Origin: Silene latifolia
Taxonomy: Eukaryota; Streptophyta; Magnoliopsida; Caryophyllales; Caryophyllaceae
Assembly (NCBI RefSeq): GCF_048544455.1
Contig: NC_133537.1
Location: forward strand, 150,080,058 to 150,144,057
DNA length: 64,000 nt
Direction of reading: 5' to 3'
Shown here: positions 23,547 to 37,150 of the stretch, piece by piece
How positions within the stretch are numbered: the first letter of the stretch is position 1
Layout: each line of letters begins with the position of its first letter
Program-made: the position numbers and the translations under genes
Notes under the pieces: model-generated
What the model saw: only the letters and a program-made list of their open reading frames with translations
Told to the model about the DNA's origin: nothing
Database searches by the model: none

Positions 23547-24236
23547 CGATCCTAATTTTAAAGAAAAAAATCAAGAAGAGAATAAACGTCGAATCGAAAT
23601 TCGTTGATTCATACTGGGAAATGCAATCTGCAATTGAATTCAGCTGGACAAACTACAATAATCCTTGGCTTGAAAGACGACGAATAAAATAGCTGTAAAT
23701 TACAATAATCTCCTAATAAACAAAAATCAACAAAAGAACGAATTGCTAAGCAAATGATTGAGACGGAGGGAACAAGAATCAATTGCTAAAAACAAATCAA
23801 ATTAAGAAGAAAAATTGATGATAAACAAACAACAACGGCAAATTTAATTGAGTTACAACAATCAAGTATGACTTACAAATCAAGCAAAGAAAATCAATAA
23901 CAAATGCAAATAGAAATGAACTTAATAAAGCCCTATTTCTAGGGTTTATTGAAGTGTAAAATCCCCAAATCAACAATCAAGTATGACTTACAAATTGATG
24001 ATAAACAAGCAACAATCGACTTTCCTTGTTCATTGTAAAATCCCCAAATTTCTAGGGTTTATTAAAGTGTAAAAACATCAAATAGGAAGCCAACCTAAAA
24101 ATTTCAAAGAAGCATGTAAGTTTCTTGATTTATAACCACAATTCGAATCTGAACCTAATAAAGACCTATTTTTGGATTAAGGTGAACAACCCCTAGAATA
24201 ATTTTCGAACCTGATAAGAATGCCTAAGGTGGTGAT

Positions 24237-24330
24237 GTGGGCCATGCGGCCGCGACGTTAGTTAGGCGGCCGTCGGCGGCTGTTCTTAACGAATGGCAGA
24301 TCTGGTTGAGGGAGATGAGCGTAAGGACAG
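24237..24330. other. GC-rich exon-like patch of unknown origin in the CACTA element
   Basis: A short patch with GCGGCCGCGACG and GGCGGCCGTCGGCGG stands out from the AT-rich surroundings. It lies within 300 bp of the right CACTA end. It could be a captured exon, but I recognise no protein on either strand. Confidence 0.35.
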
Positions 24331-24615
24331 AACGAAGGGTTATTGTTCATCACTTGTGTTTTGTTAACTTATACTGTACTGGGTATGAAGAGGCGATTGG
24401 GGACACAGGATTGGGTTTTACTATCTTTTTTGAACTTTATTATTTTATTATTTTAATAATAAGTTTAGATAACTGTGAATATAAAAAGTGTTCTCTATTT
24501 ATTTCTTGCATAACGCTCACTTCAGGAAAGCATTCTCTTTACTGTCAGAAAACGGTTCTTCAACTTAACCGTTCTCTATTATGTGTTACTTATTCTTGTT
24601 TTTGTAGTAGTGTAT

Positions 24616-27600
24616 AAGACTAATTAAAATTTCCGTAACTCCCACTAAACTCCATGTATAAACAGAACTTCTCGACTTATCAAGAAAAGTTTTATAACAT
24701 GATCAAAACATTGATTCCAACTCATTGATGTCCTACTTAAGACCCTCTCTTAAGTTTCACATTATTTTAGGGTTGCAAGAATCTACAAAACTCAAGACAT
24801 GTATTGAATACATTCCTTCTAATTGAAGAAGTGGGTTTTAGATTCACTTTCTATATGTATATCATCATAATGAAACACAATCCCTAAGAAGATCCAAATA
24901 GACTTAAGCATTTCAACTAGTGCAAAACCCTTTGCCACCAATCAAGCTTTGATATCTAACAATTCACTTGGAATTTATTTCGGATTTTCATGGCTCTAAG
25001 CCTTGTATTGAGTTGTGACTTAAACACTCTCATGTAAGTCATATGTTCATCACTTTCCAGAAGTAATCAACTTGAATCAAACAATTTCTTTGTAAGTTGC
25101 AAGCTCTTTACTTTCTAAAAGTAACACTAATTCATCATCTTCAACAAGTGATGACTTTAACCTCCTAGGTTTTGAAGAAACAACGTCTTACACAAAACGT
25201 CTCATATAGCCAAGAAAGACCAGTTTCTTGCGACATAACATTCTTTATGGCTCTTGATTAATTTCTCGCACTCTGTCTTCTAGAAATAAACTTGTATTTT
25301 AGAAAGATAGCTTCACAAGCCACAAACTCGTTGTACTCGTGATTATAATAAGGAAAAATGAGCATTTGTTTCTTTTGAAAACTTACAAACATGGTACCTT
25401 ACCATTTCATATCTCATATGATTCGTTTTAGATTTAGTGGAAAAATAATTTAGACAAAATAATAAAATCCCCAAAAGGATCAAGTAACTCAAAGTAACTT
25501 GATTGAAGTCCAAACCATATCGAATAGCATTTGATTTCTTTATCCAACCACACATTATCCCATAATGCATGCTAAGAGAGATTAACTTGTGATACTATAT
25601 CACATTTCATTTGGCTTATATCAAAGTCGTCACTTTGATAATCCCATCACGACTAAATCGTGATACCTTAAACTCTTTGAACTTCTTCAAATATTTCTCT
25701 ATTTACCTTATTAAGTGAACACATTAGCGTTAACTTAAATCGTTGGTAAAAGAAAATGATCAACCTATTTTGGATCAATGATTTACAACCTCGATCTCCT
25801 TTTCAACCAAAAAGGCACGAGACATCTTGCTTTGAATACAAGATATGCATATACTATAAGATCTAATGGTTTCAAGAGTACTTGATAACTCTTTGCGTTC
25901 ATCATTCCAGAATCTAAGGTTTAATCATGGGATACCAATTTGAGTCTTGCATCATCTACATGATGTATCATTCTAGTTTGGTTTTGAATATATTCACTTT
26001 GATAATGGGCTAGCCATACATCAAATTGTGGTGTATAGGGTCACAAAAGTGAAACCTCTTTTGTATCTTAACAAGTTTATATTCTTATTTAAAGTTTATG
26101 CACTTAATAGTCATAATTAAGTACAACTATAAACCTAAAACTAGATTGATTACACAAAGACTCTATCTTTTGATATTATTTGATGCTAGTCGTCATATTA
26201 TAATCATCTTATTTATCGTATACAATGATGAAAACCTCCACTGGTTTCTAATATTGACGAAGTAGTACTAGCAAAATTTATGTTAATCAAATAAACATTT
26301 AAAGAAGAAGGTTCTATTAGATGTCCCACAACTAACTTGTTGATTCTTCAATAATTTGAGGTAGTTTCCTTTCTAGTGTCCATCACTTCTAAAATGGGAA
26401 CTTTATCGATTGGAATTGATAGGTTTAGTCTTTACTTTTACCTTTGTCTTGTCAATTCCATTCTAATCTTTACTTCTTGAACCTCGTCCTTTTCTTAACG
26501 GTTTAAGAGAATGCTCCCACTCATTTCAATGAGTCTTTGCTAAGAGAAGCAAAATTGAAATTCATGAAGACTGCTCTTCATTTGTTTGTTTAGTCTTAAA
26601 ACTTTCATTGAAGTGGTTGCGGTATTTTGGTCAATTTTGATTTCCAACAAATCTAGTTACCCAAATGATATAACGTTTCACAGTACTTAACTCAATTAAG
26701 CATATGAGAAACAATTCATTGTAAGTAGATATGTTAGTTAAGAATCAAAAACCCTTTTGATCACGAATAACTTTTATCTATACTCTTCACAAGAGATCCT
26801 TAGCAATGGTTTATATGAGGTTTTAGAAGAAAATACATATTTGTCTTTAGTTACGATGTTTTAATGGAGATTTGAATCAAAAATCGAAATGATATCGTAT
26901 ATGAATTGTGGTAAAGAAATAGAACAATATGATAACAGAATAATGAAAACAAAACATTCATCGTTATAATAATACTTGTAAATAACAAGTAAAGCATTTA
27001 CATAGTGAACTCTACCCAACTATGATAAATGATTCCAAGATCCAAATTCATATTAACTTGGGGCACGGTGTGCCGAAATACCCTTTATTAATATAACTCG
27101 GTGGATTAACTCTTTAATCGATTCTACTTTTAGAACTCTTGGTCGATAAAATTACATTAATATTTATCTTTAACCCGAAACACATCCGGAAATCGTCGTG
27201 AATACTTTCGTTGAGTTCAATCCAAATTTCGAATAAATGTGTCCATGATCCAAATTCATATTAACTTAGGGCACGGTGTGCCGAAATACCCTTTATTAAC
27301 ATAAATTTGGTGGATAGACATTTATCACCCACTTCCCCTACGTAACAAGGTTTGTACCCCGGTGTGGCCGAGTGCACTCCCTCACGAAATAGGTTTTCAT
27401 GGTTTCTACTTTTTGGTAAGGCTAAGTCTCAATTGTTTATTCTAGCGAGAGGTCATGTCAATTTATTATCTATCACGTTATAAGTAAACTAAAGCGGTGA
27501 ACTACGATAATTGTAATTGACACGGTAGATATACACGATTTAATGATAATGCATGTTTTAGTTATGGCGATTTAACGATGCATGTAACATATAAATAAAA

Positions 27601-29124
27601 TGCAAAGCATAAATAAAATCCTAGTATGGCCTTCCTAGAATAGTAAATCTAATAAACTATTACAAATTCGGAAACCAACTCCTTTGGTCCCTTAAACTTC
27701 GGTCTTGGCACACATTTCAAGGCAACACTTTCTTTAATGGATCGCCTTCTCGAGTGGCACCGTCTTCAAGGAACTCCGGAATAATTAAATTACAAAACGA
27801 ATTACATAATTTCCTATCATACATTTGTAATTAAAATAAAAATAAATCTATTAAATTACAAACGGTGATACGAGATCACAATCATTACAACCGAATTGAT
27901 ATTCCCATACATTTCGGGTAATACCAATTAAAACTAAGGTCATACTAAGTAAAATTACATAATTCAAAAATTACATAAAAATTAAAATATGACAATCATA
28001 AATAAAATGCAGCATTATAATATGTATGAACATGCCCAATTTTATGCTAAATCGCCTTTAAGGAGCCAATATCGTATATTAATCGGTTTTTACGGATTTG
28101 CGTGATTTAACCTTTTAAAATCACAACAATTACATAAATTCATATTTATGTACAAGTTAATTACCCTAACCATCTTAGGACTCAAAATTAGTTTCCACTA
28201 ACATTTGACAATAATTAACTTATATTTCTTAATATTATTCATAAATGGACTCAAAATACAAAATTTTACCATAAACTTCAAATTAAATCACAAAAATTTC
28301 AAATAATTTCAAAATTTGAAATTTAAACTCATGAACATTCTGGAAAAATACCATGACACTCATAATGTTCAAAACATAGGTTAAAAATTTCAAAAATTTA
28401 TCGAGAAAAACAATGTTGCGGTTTATCGGATTTATCAATTATTACCATAAAAATATGAGAAAAATTATTTTTATCAACTTTTCACTTTTAGATCTGAAAC
28501 ATATGATAAAATGCAACATGTGACGTTTTTCCTTAGTCATGAAGTATGTTTTAGCATTTTTTACTAATTAAAGTCACTATTTATGTTATTTTTCATCAAA
28601 AATTCATAAATCATGCATAAAGACTTCATTATAGCCAAATATTTTTCACACATCTTGTAATATTGCATGTGAAAACATACTAAATTTCCATGACCAGATT
28701 CGAAATATAACTCATATTAACCTATTTTCCCATTTAAATACGATTTTAACTTGAAAAATCCATATTTCGAGCATAACAACTCATTTTATTATGAAAATTT
28801 ACAGGCCATCAGTAGATATTATATGTGAAAACATATCCCATAACCACTGAAAAAATAGAAGTTTAGCTAATTTTCGTCCAAAAATGACATTTTTATCATA
28901 AAAATCACATTTTAATGTCAATATTATATAAAATGAACAATAAAATCCATAAATAAACCAAAATATCCTAAAAATAACTTAGGATCAGAAAATTTTAACA
29001 TGCAAATTTATTTTAAGGTTTATCTTCATAAAACCAATTTAATTAGTTTTGTATGTTAATCATATAACTCGGAAAAACTATAAACCGATTTGCCTGCAAA
29101 CAACCTAAGGATCATGATACCGCT
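24616..29124 (-). other. Decayed copia internal DNA, 5' part and leader
   Basis: No reading frame over about 75 codons survives. The part from about 27600 to 29124 corresponds to the roughly 2-kb leader of the plus-strand copia (32540-34600), for example around GGAAACCAACTCCTTTGGTCC. A block ATCCAAATTCATATTAACTT with GGCACGGTGTGCCGAAATAC is duplicated at about 27040-27097 and 27247-27305. Confidence 0.55.
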
Positions 29125-30439
29125 TGTTAGAAAGCAATAATCTCATTATTTTACATATTCATTTTTGTGAGAAATTATTTAGTCATAAAATAAATAGTTG
29201 ATCTTATGCATGCAAACATAAATAACAAGAGATGAGAAAATCGTTTTCTCACCATGAAAAATCGGCCAAATGGGCACAAATGAAGGTCTCCTACCTTCAT
29301 TTGTTCTTGAGCTAGAAAATACATTAGGATGATCATCCAAGACTTCAAAATAGAAGCCCTCCAATAAGTAGCACCCAAGACTATCCCAAAATCCCACAAA
29401 ATAATATGTACTAGATATTTGTAATGTGGTTTACCTTAAAATCAGTTATTAATACTCATATACTACTACTAGTATTATTAGTGATTGATTTATACAAATT
29501 TGATTCATAAAACTTGATTTTTATGAAGAACAAGAGAGAGAATGTTATGTTTTATTTAAACATGAGAGAATAGAAAAACTGAGAGAAAAATCTCTCAATA
29601 TGCTCCCTAAAACCGGTGGGTAGGGTGGGTATTAGGACCCTTTTCTTTTTCCTTTTTGTCTTCAAAAGACAAATTAGTGTAAGACTTTGTAATGGTCAAG
29701 TCACTATCAAGTGTCATAGACAAATGAATAAGACAAATGAATAAAACAAAACTTCTAAAATTAGCCCACCAATTTCGGTTATCATATGTAATATGGAGTC
29801 CATTTTATTTTTGTCAATTGTACAATTGTATGTCATGTGACATGTGACATGTCTTATGTCATGTTTTAATTTAAAATGCATATTTAACAAATTAAATATC
29901 ATTTACAAATTAAATAAATCACATTTAACAAATTGACTAGTAATTCAAAATTACTTCCACATAAAATGGTTATTTAAGTACTAGTTAGTATAATTCACAA
30001 CAACTTGTAATTATAACTAACTTATCATTCTCATCTCGCGTGTTTCGCAAACACCGATTAATTTTAGTAATATAATTTCTTAAATTACTAAATAAAATCT
30101 TATTTAATCACATTATAATAAGATGTCATTTTCTCTCTTATGATAATAATTTGTTAAATTTTAAGGAATTAATTAATCTGTATCGACATACAATTAATTA
30201 ACCTTTTTCAATTAAGGGAATCGTCCTTTAGGTGTGACCTCAAGGGATCAACTGATCACCACCGTCGCACGACAGTAATGTCAAACTCTAGCCAACCAAT
30301 CATTACCGATATGTGTGGACCAGTTGACTATATATGTAATGTATCATCCCTTTCGTATTCTAGTTATGAGATTTAAATATGTGATCAATATGATCGACAA
30401 TTGTGATCGCATTATTGTCGGAGGACACATATTCCAACA
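29125..30439 (-). mobile_element. 5' LTR of the minus-strand copia element
   Basis: It has the same length as 17896-19210. On the minus strand it ends CTAACA and is followed by AGCGGTATCATGATCC, a diverged initiator-Met-type PBS. Confidence 0.9.
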
Positions 30440-30612
30440 GTCCCGCCCTTACTTCTCTCAAAAATGATGAATATCTTGATCAAGGCACAAAAATATAAAT
30501 GCGAAAATGACAAAAATGCAATGTAAGAATTGAAATGCAAGTTAGGGAGTTAGAATATTTACAAATGGTGGTTTAGGGAGGACTCCAGCAAACTCTCATC
30601 CAATGTGAGATG

Positions 30613-31230
30613 TCAAGGGGGCATGCTCAAGGTGTTGTTGATGTTACTCAACACCTTGAAGAAGTAGTCGAAAGCTTGTTCATTGTCATGATAAATATCC
30701 TCAATAGATCTTTGCACTTGTTGTCCTCCGTGATGGTCTTGGTTCATAGAATTACCAATGTAGGGATTGAATATCCCTTCGAACTCATCATCCCAAAGAC
30801 CGCAAACTTCGTCTACTTGATCATTAAAAATCTCTTGAGTTGATAGAGACAACTCTCCTCCTTTTTTGTTTTGGCCAATGAGGCCATCCTCTTCACTTGT
30901 CATGGGTGAGCTTTTCAAGCTCTCTTTGTTGCTATTCTCTTGCTCTTTAAATGGAGCATCATCGACTTTCTTTTTCCATTGGAATTCCGACTTCTTCCTA
31001 TCATCCTTCCGGCTATAGTGATCAACCATAAAGCATGGCTCATGCAAACGGGGAGCTCTCATGGTCTTGTCAAGATTGAAAGTTATGCTCTCGTCTCCCA
31101 CTTCTAGAGTAAGCTATCCGTGCTTCACATCTATCACCGCAACCGCGGTGTGCAAGAAAGGTCTACCTAGAATGATCGGAATATTGGAGTCTTCTTCCAT
31201 GTCAACAATGACAAAGTCCACCGGGATGAA
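30613..31230 (-). pseudogene. Athila protease end and downstream domain (second half of the split ORF)
   Basis: It continues the frame of 39874-42058 exactly when the 31236-39868 insertion and one AAACT are removed. It begins with FIPVDFVIVDMEEDSNIPIILGRPF written in parts as FIPVDFVIVD, then IPIILGRPFL, the retropepsin C-terminal ILG signature. An in-frame TAG at 31114-31116 follows, then a hydrophilic region to TGA at 30613-30615. No RT motif follows before the copia insertion at 30440. The sequence between 30445 and 30612 is non-coding. Confidence 0.75.
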
Positions 31231-31235
31231 AAACT

Positions 31236-32528
31236 TGTTGGGAAATGTGTCCTCAACAATAGTGCGATCACAAGATTTAAATATCATTATTAAATCTCAT
31301 ATTAAGAATACGTGAGGGATGATTCTTTATACAGTCGACTGACCGTCATTAATCGGTAATGATTGGCTAACTAGAGTTTGACATTACTGTCGTGTGACGG
31401 TGGTGGTCAGTTGATCCCTTTAGGTCACACCTATAGGATGTGGCCCAAATAGATATTTAATTAATTGTATGCGATACGAATTAATTAATTCCTTAATTGT
31501 GGGAGTGTAATTTTGCGTCTTATATTAATGTGATTAAATATGATTTAATTTAGTAATTAAGCGTTAAATTACTAAATTAGTTGAGGTATTATGTAAGTTT
31601 TGAGGTAGAGGAAATTAGTTGTTTAAAGTTACAAGAAGTTGTAATTTTAACCAACTAGTAATTATGGGACCCATTATATGTTGATATAATGGTAGTATAC
31701 TACTCAAAAAGTGGAGTGTATATTATATTATTAAGTGTAATATTTAAGTGTTAAATGATTACATTAATAATTAAATTTGTAAGATAGTTAAACATAAGAC
31801 TTATAAGCATTCGTGGGACAAATGACAAAAGGCAAAAATGGACCATATAAGGACCAATATTTCGGCCAAATAAGATGAGCAAAAGATGCTCTTTTGTCTT
31901 TATTGTTTTATGATTAAAGCTTGATAGTGACATTGCATACTAGCTTTAATCATTCCAACTCTTACACACTCTACCTAAACAAAACAAGTGAATAAAAACA
32001 AGAGAAAATATATTCCCTTGGAGCTCTACAAGCCACCGGTTTTTTGGCTTACAAAAGGGGCATTAGTTGCTCATTTTTTGTTGTTGCTTCTTCACTTGGT
32101 TTTGCTCATTTTGCCTTAATCTTCTTCACATGCAAAATCAATAAAACTCTCTATAAATACTAATACACCAAATCTATTACTAGAGGTAGTAATATAAGAA
32201 TATTAGTATCATTAAGGTAATATTTCTACTACATATCTAGTTAATATTAGTAGAGATTTTTGGGATTAATCTTGGGTGCAATTTATTGGAGTGGCTTCTA
32301 TACTTGGAGTATTAGGAGGATCATCCATCATATTAAGCTCAAGAACAAGTGAAGGAAGGTGACCTTACTTGTGCCCATTATTTCGAAACACCTAACAATG
32401 TAAGGAACATTGTTTTTCTTATAAATCTTTCATTTTGTTATGCATGCACTAGTTCTTAAGAACAAATAATTAACAAGTTAATTAGTTCACTATTAGAGGA
32501 GTCTAATAAAAGGTATATGAACCTAACA
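31236..32528 (+). mobile_element. 5' LTR of the plus-strand copia element
   Basis: Pairs with 38576-39868; followed by two bases and the initiator-Met PBS. Confidence 0.93.
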
Positions 32529-32530
32529 AG

Positions 32531-32542
32531 TGGTATCAGAGC
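32531..32542 (+). other. Primer binding site, initiator tRNA-Met type
   Basis: TGGTATCAGAGC, the exact complement of the plant initiator tRNA-Met 3' end as used by most copia elements. Confidence 0.9.
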
Positions 32543-34649
32543 ATAAGGATGTTGCATGCATAATCGGTTATTGTTTTTTCGAGTTAAAAGGTTAACATAT
32601 AAAACTTAAAAATTTGTGATTTATAAGTATAAGCCACGAAATCACCATGCATGTTATATATTCTGGTCCTAAAATGATTTTAGGTCATTTTTATGATTTA
32701 TGGAAATTTATTGCTCATTTTAAGGATTTTTGGTCATTTTATTACATTTTTATGACTAAAATGGGAATTAAAATGCTAAAATTAGTTAAACTTCTTTTAT
32801 GACCTTGGAAATTTTATATGACCTCACATGAATATTTTACAAGTTGTGTGTAAAAGGACGTGTTAATTTGATTAATATTGCATGATTTATGATTTTTATG
32901 AGATAAAAATGGAATAAAAGAGGTAAAATGGTTAAAAATAGTTAAATCTTGAATTAAGCCATGATATTTTAATATGATGTCACATGCAAGATTTAAAGAG
33001 TGTATGTAAATTTCTAGATTAAGAGATCTTCTTTATCATGATTTATGGATTTTTGAGTAAAAATGGCATAAATAGTGACTATTTTAGCAAAAATTATCTA
33101 AAACGTATTGCATGGCTTGAGAAAATTATTTTCAGTTGCATTAATATCCCACTAATCATATCTAAAGTTGTAAAAATTATTGGTTTAATTTTTGTATACT
33201 TTATACATTTTATGAGATAAAAACGATAAAAATGCATCTATATTTTCTCAAAATTAATTCAAAAATTTTAACCATGTTTTTTGACATTATGAGTATCATG
33301 GATTTATTCCAGAATTTTCAAAAATTTAAAATTCAAATTTTGAAACTTTTATGATTTAATTTGGATTTATTTCATAAATATTGTGTTTTTAAGGTCAAAA
33401 ATGAGCATAAAATTAAATCAAGTTGAATTATTGTCAAAAATTAAGTGATGACTGATTTTTGAGTCCTAAAATGTGTTAGGATAATTAACTTAAGCTTAGA
33501 TGTGATTTAAGTGTTAATTAGTGATTTTAAAAGGTTATTATCACGCATTTCCATGAAACCGGGTTGTATGTACGACATAAGTTAAATAGGGCGATTTGGC
33601 ACATGATTTTGCATGATAGGTACATATTATAATGCTGCATATTTCAATTGTTGAATGTCTTTTATTTATATAATTTTGAATTATGTAATTTTATCTTAGT
33701 ATGGCCTTAGTTTTAATTAATATTACCCGTAATGAAAGGGAATATTGATTCGGTTGTAATTTAATGTGATCTCATATCACTTTTATTTTTATTTAATTAG
33801 TTTTTCCATTTTACAATCGTATAATAGGAATAGCTTTGTATTTTTATTATTATTTGTAATTTTGGAGCATCTTCAAAGACGGTGCCATTCGGAAAGGTGA
33901 TCCGACAAAGACGGTGTCTTGGGAGGCGTGCCGATTGAAGATTCAAGGGACCAAAGGAGTTGGTTTCCAATATGTAATAGATTATTTGATTTTCTATTTT
34001 TAGGAAGGTCATACTAGGAATTTTATTTATTGCTTTGCATTTCTTTTAATATGTTACATGCATTGCCAAATCGCTATAACAACACATGCATATCATATCG
34101 AGTCATCGACCGTGTCAATTATAATTATCGTAGTTCACCGCTTTAGTTCACTTAAAACGTGATAGATAATAAATTGACAAGACCTCTCACATATTAAAAA
34201 TTGAGAAAAAGCCTTACCAAATAGTAGAAACCCACGAAGTACCAATTTCATAAGGGAGTTGAGCCGGCTTTACCGTAATACAAACCTTGTTACGTTGGCG
34301 AAGTGGGGTAGTAAAATGTTATTGCATCGAAATTTAGATTGAGCTCAACGGAAGTATTGTTGACCGTAGTCTCATGTGTTCCGGGCTAAAGATGAGAATA
34401 AGAGTAATTTTTATCGACCGAGAGTTCTAAAAGTAGAATCGATTAAAAGGTTAATCCACCGAGTTATATTAATAAGGGATGACTAAACTACGTACTGTAT
34501 TAATATGAATTTGGATCTCGGAATCATTTATGTAGTTGGGTGGAGGTCACTATATAAATGCAATACTTGTAGTTAAATTTACGAGTATTATTAAAACGAT
34601 AGATGATAATTATTTCCTTTATTTCCATTTTTGTAGTTAATTATACGCA
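32543..34649 (+). other. Long AT-rich leader of the plus-strand copia element
   Basis: About 2.1 kb without a coding frame lies between the PBS and the Gag-like frame. Parts correspond to 27000-29100 of the minus-strand copia, so the leader is a family trait and not a recent insertion. Confidence 0.6.
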
Positions 34650-35198
34650 ATGAATTCATCTAATACTCCTACACCAATCACCGTTGAAACATGGCTCCAA
34701 TCATACGATGAAAAATGCTCCGATTATGACAATGAAACGATTAGAGAATTACGCATTGGCATTGGTCAGGATGGAAATTTTTGCTTCTTTACCACCTCCA
34801 CTCCACCCACTCCAATATTATTGCCCACCACCTTGGAAAGAAAATCTTGTGAAGAAAATCTTACAAAACCCAAGACATCCTTGTTTGAAGAAACAATGAG
34901 AAATCTCAAATTCAGTGGGAGTTCTAGCAAGAGTGTCCTTGCAAATGAAAGGAGTGTTGGTTTTAATAAAGGGAAGGCAAAAATGGGCGAGAAACCCAAA
35001 CCTGATTATAAATTGGAAATGGATAGTGGGACTACCAAGACCAAGACCAAGAAGGGTGCCAAATCCTATGAGGAATGTCATTATTGTAATGTCATGGGCC
35101 ATTGGAGGCGAAATTGCCCCAAGTATTTGGAAGATATCAAAGTTGGGCTTGTTACTCCAAGTGGGACTTGGAAATGTGGAAAAGCTAAACAAGGGTGA
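34650..35198 (+). pseudogene. Copia Gag remnant with CCHC zinc knuckle
   Basis: The 182-codon frame ends with CHYCNVMGHWRRNC, a C-x2-C-x4-H-x4-C knuckle, followed by PKYLEDIK, typical of plant copia Gag-Pol where PKYL follows the knuckle. A Lys-rich linker precedes it. The usual copia Gag capsid-type domain is not recognisable upstream, and the N-terminal half (Asp, Glu and Pro-rich) resembles nothing I know. The frame stops just after the knuckle, where protease should begin. The frame itself is undamaged, which leaves open that it is a shortened functional Gag of a non-autonomous family. Confidence 0.6.
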
Positions 35199-35680
35199 TG
35201 TGGATCGCCGACAATGAAATGGAGCTCGGGTAGCCGCCACTTCAAGAGAAATTTATGTACTTGTTTTGCTAATAACTTTGAGTTATGATTTACATAATTG
35301 TTATTATGTTCCCACTTAGTCTAAAACATTATTTCCATGTGAGACATGAAAGGATCTATATTTTGTCTTCAAAGACAATTGTTGTATTTTATTTAAAATA
35401 GACATGGATGTGAGCCATGTCACTTATCTTTATGATACACAAGTTTTAGACAGTTCCAACTCATGTAAATATATCTACATAATACGCACCAAAAGACTCA
35501 TAACTGGTAATCCAAATGATTTGTACATTTGTTTTTTCAATTGGGTTACATAAATGAGAAACGCATTAAACGCTAGTGTCGACTAGAATTATTGAACCAT
35601 TTGATTTTCAATCATATAGAATATGAGAATCTTGTCTCCTTTGCAATATAATTTATACTTCCTTTAGTGGTAAAGGGACA

Positions 35681-35791
35681 CAAGCAAGTGATTTGTTGAG
35701 ACTAATACATGCCGATGTATGTGTTCTAATAAGCATCACCGCAAGGGGAATTTATGACTACTTCGTCACTTATACCAATGATTCAAGTAGA
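35681..35791 (+). pseudogene. Copia integrase relic
   Basis: A 37-codon stretch contains LIHADVCVLISITARGIYDY and FVTYTNDSSR, matching the start of the copia integrase core, including the first Asp of the D-D-E triad in the HADVC box. It ends in TAA at 35792-35794. Downstream sequence to about 36180 keeps weak similarity in shifting frames. Confidence 0.65.
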
Positions 35792-36892
35792 TAAGAGTAT
35801 ATTTACTTAATCTAATAAAAGGTGAAGCATTTGAGAGATTTGAGAAATTTCTAAAATGACGTAGAGAACAAATTGAATAAAGTTCTAACCATTACGATCC
35901 TATCGTAGTGGCAAAAATCTAAGTAATAAATTTGATTTATTAAAGATGGGTTATGACCTAGTATCACTACCCATAAGATCAAAGTAATATGAGTTAGGTT
36001 TGAGTTGTTGAACTCAATTTTGGGAATTTTCAATCCAAAACGGACAAGTAATTCAAAACGGATGGTCAACCATGAGATACCTAGAATAGAGAGTCTATTA
36101 AACAGATGACATGGATAAGACTCGTATATTATCAAGCTGCCATGTCAGAATGGCCTTTTAAAAGCTAATACTAGTCTAAGTAAACTCCTAATACTCCGTT
36201 AAATATATATGTTTGTGACTCACAAAGCTATCTCTCATGAATATTGATATATTTCTGAGAGATAGAGTGGGAGTAGATTGAATCGTCACAAACATCTCTT
36301 ATAGTTGAAATGTTACTTTGTGAAAGTAATAGAATTATAGAGTGGGAGTTGGTATTGAACTATTATCTACGAAGATAGTATGAGAGCATAGTTCAGTGGG
36401 AGTTTATCGCACATGTCTTATTGTTTAAAAATATTACTTTGTGAAAGTAATAGTATCATGACCTTGTTACATACGAGCCGAAGCATTACAATCCGAAAAT
36501 TGTTACTCAAGAGTAGATTTACTTTAAGGCGCGGGTCTCCTCAAAAGTAAATAGAAATCCAGAGTACACAAATGCATAAGATTTACATGAAGATGTTGAT
36601 CAGATAAATTGTGTTAGGAATTGCCGCATTTTATTTTAATGAAGAATGGCAATTAAAAATTCGCTTTTCTAAAATGGGAATTTAGAGAAGGAAGTGTTTA
36701 AAACACAAAACCTTAGATGAAGATCTAAGAATCCTAACATATTATGCGTACCTATCTTAAGTGATCACAAGATGGTCTTAAGCTAGCATTAAAGGATTAT
36801 ACTTTTCGTTCATGTGATTATAGTGAATTGTTTCATTCACATGATTGAAAAATCATGATATACATGAAGTTAAGTGGGAGCTATAATTGTTT

Positions 36893-37150
36893 CTCCATGT
36901 CTTATATGTAGATAACATATTACTTATTGAGAGTAATATACCAATGCTCTCTTCTGGTAAGAGTAATTGGGAGACATGGAAAGGGATGCAAAGTGTTCTA
37001 GATTTTGAATCTATGTGAGAGTATATTGGCATAGAGTTGAGAGTCTTATGAGGATAAGTTCTTTCGTATCTGTTTAACATCAACAAAGTTGAATGGCTTA
37101 TTCATGATGATGAAAGTAGAATTACTATGATGGAATCATAGTCGTTCACT
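36893..37150 (+). pseudogene. Copia reverse transcriptase relic
   Basis: The frame at 36893 reads LHVLYVDNILLI, the RT active-site box in which YVDD has become YVDN (36905-36916). A catalytic aspartate is therefore lost. A short-lived reading frame follows with several stops. Further weak similarity to the RT/RNase H end extends to about 37620. This copy cannot encode a working RT. Confidence 0.6.

Larger units (their letters stand above)
20841..24612. mobile_element. Non-autonomous CACTA (En/Spm) transposon
   Basis: Terminal inverted repeats begin CACTACTACAGAAA at the left; the right end reads TTTTTGTAGTAGTG, whose complement is CACTACTACAAAAA. A 3-bp duplication TAT flanks both ends. Subterminal motifs TAGAGAACG/GTTCTCT recur at 20865-21065 and 24480-24580, as expected for CACTA ends. 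No transposase (TPase/TNP2-like) frame is seen. Internal DNA includes an F-box-like gene fragment (23092-23546) and a GC-rich exon-like patch at 24225-24330 that I cannot identify. Confidence 0.9.
17896..30439 (-). mobile_element. Copia-type LTR retrotransposon, decayed, minus strand
   Basis: Two LTRs of equal length (1315 bp), 17896-19210 and 29125-30439, begin TGTTAG and end CCAACA on the plus strand and are about 97% alike by eye. On the minus strand a PPT, GACAAGTGGGAGAT, precedes the 17896-19210 LTR. A diverged initiator-Met-type PBS (GGTATCA) follows the other. The insertion is flanked by GTCCA and GTCCC. The 3' end resembles that of the plus-strand copia at 31236-39868, including the ACAAGTGGGAGAT tract and a conserved block at 19870-19990. 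I could not recognise intact Gag or Pol. A CACTA element interrupts it at 20841-24612. Confidence 0.88.

Noticed and set aside
25930-25985. An RT YVDD-like box on the minus strand in the older copia
   Set aside because: The surrounding residues do not match copia RT in any frame.
29111-29122. A functional Met-type PBS for the minus-strand copia
   Set aside because: Only GGTATCA matches; the rest (TGATCC) diverges, so it is listed as a diverged remnant in the element entry.
34818-35240. A 140-codon minus-strand frame
   Set aside because: It is a shadow of the copia Gag knuckle frame on the plus strand.
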